A stretch of DNA of 64,000 bases from Lycocorax pyrrhopterus obiensis. Taxonomy: Eukaryota > Chordata > Aves > Passeriformes > Paradisaeidae. Made by a program: the position numbers and the translations under genes. Positions 38,501 to 50,500 of the stretch are shown piece after piece. How positions within the stretch are numbered: position 1 is the stretch's first letter; each line of letters opens with the position of its first letter. Location of the stretch: contig JACSVZ010000004.1 of assembly GCA_014706295.1 (NCBI GenBank), forward strand, positions 13,898,484 through 13,962,483. The letters are read 5' to 3'. The notes beneath the pieces are model-generated. The model worked only from the letters and a program-made list of their open reading frames with translations, was not told the DNA's origin and did not search any database.

Positions 38501-41500
38501 CAGAGCACTGGGAGCTACATCCTCCTGCCAGTGCTCCACATTTCCTCCTCCATACCAAGAACTAATGGAAACATTAAATACGTTTTGGAGGCTTTAAGGT
38601 TTCCAAAGCAAAGGCAAAAGGACACAAAGCACAGCAGATCTCTGTTCTCAGCTAGCAACAATGCTAACATTTACATTAACCAGTACCTGGAGCGCCAGAC
38701 TGTGTGGCCTTTTGCTTTCATGTTGTTTACTGCAAGGGCTTCAGGGTGGAGAAGAGACTGGGAGCCTGATGGGGTTCTTGCTTTATGTCACTGGGAAGTG
38801 AACGAAACCTCACTAGGCACATTCAGATCAGGTGGAGTAAAACTGAGGACAGCATTGTCCAGAGCTAAGTTTCCCTACAACAGCCTGTTCAGCTCCTGTG
38901 AACACACAGCAGAATTTGTCCCATCTACAAGTTTGTATCTCTGCCACTTGTGACAGGCGGGCCTGAGTGTTACCTGGTACTTGGGCCAATTCTGAAAACA
39001 GTTTCTGGACAGAGTTTGAGATCTCAGAAGGCACCTGAATGTGGGCCAAGTTTTCCAGAGAAGTCAGTGCACAGCAGTGTTGGTGTGTAGCTGGGATTCC
39101 AAGAAGTTTTTTTACTATAGCATCTAAATACAAACTGAATTCTCCTGTACTCATACTTTAAATTTTGGGAGAAATCATGTTTGAAAAGCTGGCCTGAAAT
39201 GGCCACCAGTAACTGATAGCTCCCAGTGACCAGGAAACACATTCCTTCTCCATTGTTACTCGGGAAGCTGAAAGAATGCATGATGGGCATAAATAATGCA
39301 AATTGATGAGATGCTGATGGCATGACCATCTTCCCTTAATGCAACAGATACTTAGAATATTTCTGGAGTGCACAGTGCACAACAAATGGACAAGCTACAC
39401 AGCTGTTCTAAAAATCAGACTTGTTTAGTAACACAAATTAAATGCTTGCTGTGTGTTAACAGGAATAGAAAAAAAGCACAGCCCCTTCTGTCTGTGCAGC
39501 CATTTAATCTTGTTCTTTTGTGTTACTTTTTTTTGCTCTTCCAGTTCTGGAACTGCAAAATATATCAGTATTTCCAACCCAAATCATGAAGACAGTCCCT
39601 CCCTCCTTCAACACCAAATAAAATAATGGTTTGGTTTTCCCAAACCCCAAATATAATCTTGACCTTTTGTTTGCATGCTGCTTTCAGGTCAGAAGAGTTA
39701 GGCTCATGGCTTCACATATTTCTAGAATTAAAAATGAGAACTGTGCAGGTTTTCTGCTAGTTTTTTGTTGCTTTTAAGAGGGAAGTGCAGACCAGTGTGC
39801 CTGTAAGAGCTGAGCATTTCAGTGGAACAGTATGTGTTAAGTGAGACTGTGATAAAATCAGGCAGGTTGGCAGAGCAGCTGTAAAGGAGGTGAAATGGAA
39901 AGTCCAAACTAACCAGTGCACTTTCACCCTCCCAGGCAGAGTGAAATATAGAATATAAGCAAACATCACCAGTGGGGAGTATTATAGCAAATATCTGAAA
40001 TGCCTCCCCTTTAGAGGCTTTCAGGGTGGATGCCTTTAGTTTGTATCATGCTGTTGCTAGCACACGTGACAAAGCTCCTCAGAAAAAATATTTTTTGTTG
40101 CCACTGTACCCTAAACAGCATTGCATGAAGTGGGAGAACATTAATTCCCTTGGTGTTTGCCTTTCCCTTCCAAGCATGGCTATTTGAGACACAGCCAGGC
40201 TGAGAGCTCTGCACTGCCCAAGACTGTTGCTATTAGCATTTTTCTTCTTGCTGTCAGGCTGGTGAGTGACTAAGTGTCCCTGGTGCTGAAGCTGCTGGTC
40301 ATTTGGGAATTCTGCTTTCCCAGGAGAAGGGCGAGGCTGCTGGGTAGGGTTTTTTTCCCTTGGTTATGGGATGCTTAGGCTGCGCTGAAGCCAGCAGAAT
40401 GGAACTGGGTGGAAGGCTGGGAAAATGCTGGAATAGTGTATACTGGAAAGAAAGCCAGTGCAGAATGACACTGCCAGTCCTTACCTCCTGGCTAGGACCT
40501 TGTGGTCATTGCTAACACAGGAAAGGGAGAAGGCGGCAGAGAGAGAATGAAGATGAAGTAAATGTTCGGGATATATCCAGGAAGTAATACCCCAAAACAG
40601 GGATCAAATACAACTTGGCCAAGGTGTCACTGAACTTGGCAGACATGGATCTGCTCAGCTCAGGGCAGATGTAGGTCGAGACAGATGGGCAGCAGAGTGT
40701 GTAAGGCTCAGCCCCCAGGGATGGCGCTGCCAGTGAAGCGCATGAGTTCCTGTTGCCAGGTGGCTCCATGAGCAGGACAGACTGCACAAGGTGATGAATT
40801 ATGGGGAAGTCCTCACTGCTGTCCTGGCTCTGCTGTACTGCATGACCTGATCTCTGGTCCTCCTCTCTGTCCTCATTTATTTCAGTACAGTCATCCCCTC
40901 CTCATTTTCCCTCCCAGTAGGCTGGCCTGAGCTTATTATGTGACACCAGAACAGTGCTTTACAAGTGGATGGCATTTCTATCATTATCAAATCTTCAAAG
41001 GAGACAAGACTGTACTGTTTTGGTACAAACACCTCCCCTATGGGCATCTTTGCAGCCTCATGCTCCCCTGGAAACAATAAAAAAAAAGGACACAGAGCAA
41101 GGGACAAGGCAATGCAACCATTAGTTCTTTAAACATGGACATAGATTCATACCCCAGTCTGTACAAAAGATCAGAAGAGAAATGGCTGCCTTCCAGGCAA
41201 GGATAATACAGAAGCAGTGAAAGACAAGATGCTCTGGGCCAGGACATCCTGGAAACATTTCCTGCAAAGCCTGTAAATGACACCTCTGTGTCCCAGGGAG
41301 TCTAGCTACCACACCTGTGACACCGTGGGTGCCCACCACAAAGTAGTGCATGAGTCAGGAGCTCAGTAGGTCAAATCAGCGCAGGCAGCTCCTTGGCTAC
41401 ACTTTTCACGAGAGCCTGAGAGCAGCAGCAGCTGCTGTGTCAGTGCTGGTGATGTCACTGCATGTCCAAGGGATGTGCACTTCAGCTATGACAGACTGCA

Positions 41501-44500
41501 TCACCCTCAATTGCTTGATAGGGCTAAACCTGCAGCTCTGCTACTGGGAAACTTCATGGGCTGCTCTGTGGGGGAAGGGGGCTCTTTATGGTCATGCAGT
41601 CCTGGAAGAGAGCCAGTACAGAGCTTTGTTTCCTGGGATTATACAGCATTCCTTGAAGCAAAGCCTGGTAGCCATGTGCAAAGCCCTGCTGCTAGCACTA
41701 ACACCAGCACCCTGTGCTCATGCACACACTGGCTGTGAAGGGGAAGGGACTGTCAGATCTGTCATCTTTAACAGCAACAAGGCAGTGAATTTAATTCAGA
41801 GCTGAGTTCAGACACATTAAAAGCTTCAGAACCTGGACTTGGCCCCGGAATCAATCCTTTAAAGCCCGTTCCCTTGCTCCTGCTCTTTGAAACATGGACG
41901 CAATAACAGGCACAGATACTGCTTTGAAATTCAGGGGTATAAGGTGGCTCTCATGGATTGCTAAGCTTTGACAGCATGGTAATCTGCTAAACTGACACTG
42001 TATAGATTAGCTAATGCTCCTGACTTATAATGGGGAAGGAGACGGACTTGTGTTGTTCCCACTGAGAGGAATTTCCTATTTTTAGAAATGCTGCTAGTTC
42101 TCATGGGATGGGCAGGCTGGGAAAGCCACATCTTCTACATCTTTACTTTCCCCCTCAAATTTATGACAGAACGCTGCTTCACTCTCTACTCTCTTCCCTA
42201 ACTTGGCATCACAGGTACCCCAGTCTGAGGGTCTTAGAACCTACTACTAGCAATGGGAGTAAGAAAAGCATTCCTGTTCTGAGCAGTTAAGAAACTTCAA
42301 AGTCTCTTGGAAAACTGCTGTAAGACTCAGGTATTGCTTCACTCCCAAGTGAAATCTGAGCAGGCTGGGAAGGTACAGAAGGAGCAGAAGAACTTTGTTG
42401 TGTCAGCAGTTTTTAGCCCTGTCTTGTTTTCTGCCTAGAAACCATGTCACTGCTCTATCTGCCTCCAAAACCAACTTGCTAATAAGGTCAGCTGGCTTGT
42501 AAGCTTGGTGGCAAAGGTGCCAGCCTCACCACTTTTTCCTATTCCTCTTCCATGGGAACTGGGAGGTGAGTACTCCCTTTCAAACACCTTGAGATAAGCT
42601 CAAGCCAATGCCTGGCAGCAGCCCTTCCTAAACACAAGAACCTCAGCACTCTTTTGACTCTTCCTGCTCCCTGTAGAGAGAAATTGCTGGAGTTGTCCCA
42701 GACTCAACAAAGCCATGTTCATCTAAACCAGATGAGGATCTTGTCCTGTAGCTATTGCAGGGTCATCTGGCCTGGCCCCCATGACCACTTTCAGCCTGTC
42801 CTGGATGTAAATGGCGACAAAGTGAGATCCCACCTACACTGTACTTTTAACTACTGTGATTAAATCAGTTGACAGGTTGTGACAGCCCTCTTGTCTGGCT
42901 GCAGATACAGCAGAATAAATTCCTGGGATGGCAGGAGGATCAGGAGATGGCTGTACTCCATTGAGAGTTGCCTCCTGGCAAAAGGGTCAAATGACCACAC
43001 AGTGTAGTTACAGGGTCAATGTGACAATTTTCTGCCCTAAGTGCACTTAATGGTGCTAGGGGCAGAAAAGTTGTCCAGGAAGAACCTGTTCCACATGCTG
43101 AGACAGGCCTCCAGTTCTACAAACAAGTATAGCCTGCAAAAATGTACAGAACTGGGACTCCCCTTTAGCCTCCTCAGCTGTTTCCAAATGTTTGCAGAGG
43201 CATTATTGGCTTGGGTTAAGTACACCAGTGACTTTCCTAGCAGTGCACAGCTGTGCATCAGCGTGTTCTGGCACTGCTGGCATTTATTAGAGCAGCTGCA
43301 GGAAGCATAGAATTGTTTAGGTTAGAAAAGATCTTTAAGATCACTGAATCCAACCGTAAACCCAGCACTGGCCTCAGCCCATTGATCTGTTCCATCAATT
43401 CAGATCCCTCTACAGATTCCTCTGCAGAGCCTTCCTACCCTCCAGCAGACCAACACTCCAGCCCAGCTTGGGGTCATCTGCAAACTGGCTGAGGGTGCTC
43501 TCAATCCCCTTGTCCAGATCATTGATAAAGATTTTAAACATGCCTGATCCAGTGCTGAGCCCTGGGGAGCACCAGTTGTGACTGGCTGCCAATTGGATTT
43601 AACTCCATTCACCACCACTCTCGGCCTGGCCATCCTGACAGTTTTTCATCCAGGGAAGGGTGCACCCATCCAAGCCATGAGCAGCCAGTTTCTCCAGAAG
43701 AATGCTAAGGGAAACAAGGTCATAGGCTTTACTGAAGTTTAGGTAGGCAATATCCTCAGCCTCCCCCTATCCAGGAAATGGGTCACCTTGTCATAGAAGG
43801 AGAGCAGGTTGGTCAAGCAGGACCTGCCTTTCCTAAGCTTGTGTTGCCTGGCCTGATCCATGATGATGATCAGTTCCGTGACCTTTGCCAGCACCAAGGT
43901 CAGACTGACAGGCTCTACAATGGGACACCAAGACCCACTGGAAAGCTGACAGAGAAATTTTTGCAGAAAGAGCAGCAAGAAGTGCCAGTGTATTTTGCAG
44001 GAGGGTATTTTTAGTTCTGTAAATAGACGAAAAGTAGGAAAATCTTGCAATATATGTCAGGATTTGAATTAGTGAGGAGATTTGGAAAAGGGGCTTGAAA
44101 CAGGTCTATTTTGACTCACCTACACCTTCTTTTTATTTTTTTTAAATAACAAAAATATTTCCTCCTAAGCAAGTTTTCTTCACTGTGATAGTTTGACAGA
44201 AGAACTGTTTGCTTTCAGTGGCATTTTTTGACTGGAAAATGTCTACACCACATAATACAATTTTTTTTTATCTCCATAATACTTTCTGCTGAGGGGAGGA
44301 ATGCTTGCACAGCATATTTTTCAACCTTTTCATGAAGGCTGGCACACCTTGGAATTTCTAATCCTCTAGCACGGCAGAAGCCCACAGTGAAAAAGGTTAA
44401 CGTGAGTTTTCAACTAACTGTAGCTGTGCTTTATTGGCATTTCTTTACTAGCTAAGGTTCCTGTGGTGGAAAATCCCAGCAAAACAAACAAGACCTGGCT

Positions 44501-47500
44501 CTGTGCAAGGTGGCTGCTCATTTAAAAGAAAAAAGCAAGTTTCCAAGAAAAATTTCAATGCAAAAGTGTCATAACACTTGGAAAGTCATGAGTCATCTGA
44601 AATCTTGTCAGACAGAACATGGAAATATGGGAAAGGCCTCAGCACTTTGGGGTAGAGCCTGTGCTGCTGAAACTCAACTGTGCACTGTTCATAGGCAGTG
44701 TGCATGAGAACTGATCTTCTCAAACATGAATGCTGAGATTACTACTCTTGTCTTTCTTCCAATGATATGATGCACAGCTCCCAGCTGTATCTAAGGAACC
44801 TTCTAGAAATGCAAGCTATGCCACTGTCACCCTACAGAGCAAGAAAGTGACCACAGATATTAGGTTTAAAGTATAAAGATGTTGCCCACTTCAGAGGGTG
44901 AGTCTGAGAGTGACCTCAGAAGTTCACTACGAGACTCTGTGCTATTCATCAGCTCCATTTACAAGGGTCTGTAGTGACAGGACAAGGGAGAAGGGCTTTA
45001 AACTGAAAAAGGGTAGGCTTATATTGGATATTGAGAAGAAATTCTTTACTGTGAGGGTGGTGAGGCACTGGCACAGCTTGCCCCAAGAAGTCGTGGATGC
45101 CCCATCCCTGGAAGCGTTCAAGGCCAGGTTGGATGGGGCTGTGAGCAACCTGGTCTAGTGGAAGATGCCCCTATCTATGGCAGGGGGTTGAAACTAGAGC
45201 ATCTTTAATGTCCCTTCAAACCCAAACTACTCTAGGATTTTATGATTTAGTGTTCACAGGCTTTCCAGATTCCCCACTGCAATGAGCAACTTGGGTGCCA
45301 ATGGCTCTTAAACCCAATCCAGTCCTGCACTAGATTTAGGAAGCCTGGACAGTGCAAGCAAGCAGGATGATTACAATGGGGGCCTTGGCTATGGAACATC
45401 AGTAAGCCACTGAAAGCAAAGTGTTTCTGAAAAGCAGATAGTTATTACTTGACTCTGATGGAAATCTCTTCCATGGGGAAATACTGGACTGTGCCACAGG
45501 TACTGCTGACCTTGTCAGCAGCCTTCCCTGAAAACATTTAAATTCTCTGAAGATTAACAATGTTCCTTTGGTCTCCATTTGCAAAGTCATGTTGTAGCTC
45601 TGAGAGGCTCCTACCACTGCTTTTATCCACAGCTTGTCTAGTTTGAAGTGAAACTCGTATACAGTTCCTTTGGTCTTCATTACTTCATTTAAAAGAGAAC
45701 CGAACTTGGGACTTACCTCTGCTAATTCTCTGCTTTTCTCCAGAAAGGATTCCTGGTGTATCAATGACACTGATGCTTTCTAATACAGGATTAGGTAGCT
45801 GGGCACAGACGAACCTGTGTGGAAAATAAGTATGTTAGAAAAAAGGCAAAACATATTTATGATGTGCTGAACATCACAGGCAACATGGAACAAGCCAGAT
45901 TCTGATCTCTCTTCAGTTGGAAATTGGAGCTACCGTTACTTTAAAGAAATGAGAAAGAGAAAAGTGCTTAGTTCTAGTTTCTATTTTGCTGCCTCTGGAA
46001 CATGGGTCTCAGTCATAACCTATGACAGGTTTTTTATATGGGCCCCCAAATTGTGAATTATGAAAACATTTGGGTTTTCATTTATGTGCTGTTTAGATTT
46101 TAACACGAAGTGGTATTTGTTTTTCTTTGCTTAAGCATTCCCCTGTAGAGTCCTGAACTCGAGTGAACTGAAATAACTTGGTTTAAAAAAAAAATCAGCA
46201 ATGCTGTAGGACTTTTGTTCTCTTTCAAATCTGGTCTTAAACAGACAAAAAGTGTGCTATTATTGCACCATGGAAGTACTAAAGCATAAGGCAGCATGAG
46301 ATCTCAAGAGGTTGCTTAGTCTATCATCCTGCCTCAAGGCAAGATCAATCAAGTTGGCTAAAGTGGTCTTCAAATCCATAACAATGCAGACATTTGCTGG
46401 GAGTCTACTCCATTACTTAATAATCTTTACAGTAAACCCTCTTTTTTTATGTCTAATCTAAATTTCGTATGCTACAATGCCACTCAGTCACAAACACAGT
46501 AGATGTGGAAAATTACTTTCCCCTCTTGTCACAATGTTCACTATTGTCATCCTGCTCCTCTCAGTCCTTCCTCTATAGAAAACATTTTGGTGGTTGTTTT
46601 TTTTTCTTTTTCCTATCTCTTCCAGTTCTCTCTAGCTGCCTTTCCAGCTCATTTCTAAATCCCTGAAGACCCTTGCAGCCTTCCTTTAGGTCCTCTCAAA
46701 CTGCTCCACATATTTCTTCAGGCATGATGCCACAAGCTGACGTACTCCAGCCATGGCCCTGCTAGTGGTGAGCAGAGTGGATGGATTGCTCCTTATCTCT
46801 TACAGATGACAGTCCTGTTTACATATCTCAGTGACATGTTTGCTTTTTTAACAGCAGTATGACACTGTTAACTCACATTCAGTTTGTAATTCACTGCTCC
46901 CCCCTCTGCAGCTCCATTTATGTGTAATTGCTGTTTAGCTTGTTGTTCCCCATCCTGTATCTATGCAAATCACAGCCTAAGAAGAGTCACTTGTGCTTTG
47001 TGGGCTGCAGCTCATCTATTTCAGTTGCTAGTAACAGGAAAGGACAGTAAAAGCCTATCTGCTTCTGTAGCTCCTGGTAGCATTTCATGGATAGCCTTTT
47101 TGTGATGGCATTCCAGGCACACAAGTGCGTGTGTGTGTGTGTGTACATATGCATATTAATAGGGTGGTGTGACATCCAGGCACAAAAAACATGTTCCTGT
47201 GGGAGGAGGCAGAACCACAAAGGATGGGGGCTGGCACAAGGACCACTCAGTGCAGTCAAGGCAGATGGGGCCCTGCAGTGCTCTGATGAATGTCTGGTTG
47301 TGTGGAAGCCCCTGCATCCTGAACTCCTCCAGGCTACGCTACAACCCCACTCCAATTGTTCTACTTGTATGACTCCAAGGAGATTCAGACAAGAGTGAAT
47401 CCTCATGGGTTAAAGAGTGTCTCCTCCCCTAAGCTGTCAGCTATTTCAGACCACATATTACAGCTTCCCACATCCCCAGCTTGGCAGGTGGTAACAGGGA

Positions 47501-50500
47501 GCATTTCTGACTCTGTAATACCTCATATCAAAGAGGGGGGCTGACTTGATTATCCTGTTGAGTGCCAGGCACAGCAGCAGAGAACAAAAGGCTCAGGAGG
47601 TCATGTTATTCCCTCGTCCTGCCATCACAGTTTTGCTCTCCATTTTTACAGCCCTGAGTATTCCTTGTGCTGTAATATTAAATGGGGCAGGGGGATTTTC
47701 CACCGGTTTCTTTAGGAAAAGTACTCCACAGGAGATTTCAGACAGAAGGTCAGAGGCCAGCATGAGTGAGTGCATTCTGGCTTTGTTGGCAAAGTTAAGG
47801 CTGCTGCCTTCCTGTTGTCCCAGCAGAACTGCAGGACCTCAGGGAGCATGACCTAATTCTATTTGGGGCCATATGAAGGGAAGAATGTGGTGCCAAACTA
47901 GTTTCACTACCTCTACAGGCAGAGCAAAGGGCTGAAGGAGCAACCTGTTATCCACCTCTCCTGCTGTTCACAACACAAAACCAGGACTGACTCCACCTTA
48001 GCTTCTCAAAACAGACTTTGGGGATGGGGGAATTCTTGCAACCTAGTCAATGTGATATGAAAGTAATGGGCGAGATTCCTGATTTTGCTCCAGGCCCTTG
48101 GTGCCAAACAAGTCTTTGTGATAACAAGGTGCAATCTCTAATCTCTCTGGAGTCTTCCCAGAGGTGGGGTTTGGCCAGCTGAGTTGGAGAAAGGAAAACA
48201 AGCCCTTCTCTCTATGCCCAGGAACAACCTGAGGCAAGAAGAGCAGACAAGAGACAGGATTCTGCAGATCTGCTATCCTCCTTTCAGCTCTGGGCAGCCC
48301 TATCTCCCAGGTATAGGCAGGTGCTCCATCTCCTGGGAATGGAGGAAGGGAGGATACAGGCTCTGAGCAGCACAATTTGCTTGTCTCCCAGCCAAATCCT
48401 GACTGTACCAGTCTTCTCTTGCTTCCTGGAAAGCAGCAGATCCCAGTCTCTGCTGGGGAGGGAATCCCAGCTAAGGGTGGATGCTCACTTCTGGACTAGC
48501 AGGCTCTGCACCCCACAGGACACAGTGCTGTGGGCTGCCACCTCTCAGCCAAGACCAGCTTGGCCTGTGTGAATGCTACTGCCTCATGTTGCTCTGCTCC
48601 TTTTCACTGATGCTCTCAGCCAAGTGTTACCTTTAACCATCCATGGGCAAAGAAGACTTGCCCATGGCCGCTCTTATCTCGGCTTAGAGGTGTGGCTCCT
48701 GGAGACTAGCTCTCTTCTGCAAATTTTTTGCTCAAAGCCTCCTAGCTAAGGTCATGACCTTGGCATATACATGGCAGCAGCAAGATATGTGCAAGGCAGA
48801 GATAGCTCTGCTTGTCTCTAGCAAAGAAGCCAGGCCCACTGGAGAAGTAAGTGTGGGTGGCTTGATCTGGTCCAGTGGGTGCACCAGGACTTACATCTGC
48901 TAGATTTCTGGCCCTCTGAGTCAACTCTTGCATGTGTTTAATTTCCTAATTAGCTGGGCATTAGCATCTGCATTTTCAGCACTGTGATGCTCACATAGCT
49001 GAGCTAGTCCCCCTTAGTGTCTCCTCTGTCAGTTTAGAAATCGTTACCCCCTCTTTTTTCATGTCAGCAAGAGAAAGATGTCATCAGCTGCTGTGGCTAC
49101 TCCCTGCATTGCTAGAAGGACTGCACTTACGCTGCTGCTGAATCACTGCTGCGTCCCTCTGCCCTGCTGTCTGCACAGGAACAGGCTCGACTCCTTCCTC
49201 AGGAGAAGGAAGAGGAGAAGAAGCACAACAAGAGCACAGCATGATACAGTGAACTGGGTTAATGCATGCAGAGATTCCTTGCTGTATCAGGAGCAAATTG
49301 CATTCAGGACACATCCATCAGGCTAGTTCAGAAGTGTTTGCTTTTCTGCCCCCCATGCCTGGCCTAATGTTCCTTCTCTGCAGTGAACTGTCTGCCAGCT
49401 GTGGCTGTTCCTGGCTATCAGCTGAGCTGCTCTGAATTATATCCTCTTCACCCATGATCTCTGCACTCCAGCCAAGAGGCCTGTTATTTTCTTAGGGCAA
49501 ATCACCTTTCTGCCATGGTGTAGGGAGTGGGCCTAATCTGCACCTGACCTAACTGTTGGTCAGGTGCAGATGTTCTGGGCCCTATGAAACATCAAAAACT
49601 CCTCAAAGTCTCTCCGCTGCAGGACTGTATTGGTGTATTTGAATGATGGTCCTGTGCAGTGATCAGATATTGCTTCCAGAGTCACCCTGAGGCACTGTGA
49701 GGTTCTCCACACAGCAGTGACTCCTGCTAGGTCCCTTTCCTGCCAGCAAGCTTCTGCCCATGCTTCTCTGCAGGTCCATTCCCTGCCTCTCCGCAGCCTA
49801 CACCAGCACTCCTGTGGTCAGTGCTGGTAGGAGATGCTGCACCCTCTGGATAGTCATTCCTTAAGCTCGAAGATACAATGGGAGCCAGAGCCCAGCCCAG
49901 TTTTCCTGGCTGTTTGGCTGAGCAGCTGCCATGTTTCCAGTGTCTCCCACACTGTGTTAGCAGGGAAGGCGTTGATGATGGGTGTAGTCAGTTTGTTGCC
50001 TTCTGCAGCACAGTTTGTGCTCATCTAGGATATGGGTGTGTGCTGCTGGCTTCCTGCAAGGCCTAGATCCAAAATCTCCCTATGGCTGGGCTGGGTCTAG
50101 GGGATGGAAAGGTTATATTCCTCATGTCACAGAGCCACTGTCCAAACACCCTGCTACATTTTTTTCCAGGAAACACATTAGAGTGGTCATCAATTTGCAC
50201 CTGAGGTTGTATGTGTAAGGCATGGGAACGGAGAGAGCCTGGTTTTGATTGCAAATGGAAGAAGCTAGAAATACTGAAGCAGGGGAGAGCAAGTGTAATG
50301 AAGATATTTACCTCTAGTCTCCTGTAGGATGAGCTTAGGCTGTGATATCATTTTTGTTTTGTCTGTTCAAGTAAAATGAAGGTTTGTCACACTTGAATTT
50401 ATCAGCCCTTCAGCAAATGACTTGTGTGCATCTGGTAGGACTGGATTGGCTTTGCATCAGCCATGTGGACGTGAGGAAAAGAAGTGCCTTATCCCTTTAC

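Larger units (their letters stand above)
32536..45716 (-). other. EHD3: EHD3 intron 3, the longest intron
   Basis: 13.2-kb GT-AG intron. It holds a minus-strand CR1 with reverse-transcriptase remains (43309-43940), a plus-strand CR1 tail (44885-45246), and a two-copy 27-bp direct repeat (34322-34361). The rest (32.5-43.3 kb) is unique sequence in which I recognise no exon; a 231-codon open frame at 37863-38558 (minus) has no family resemblance. Confidence 0.85.

Noticed and set aside
37863..38558. 231-codon minus-strand open frame in EHD3 intron 3
   Set aside because: Inside an intron, no domain, and the Pro/Ser/Leu-rich part reflects a purine-rich stretch on the other strand.
45399..45770. 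123-codon minus-strand open frame overlapping EHD3 exon 3
   Set aside because: Only the part above 45717 is coding, and in a frame set by the exon 3 acceptor; the rest is intron read-through past the GTAAGT donor.
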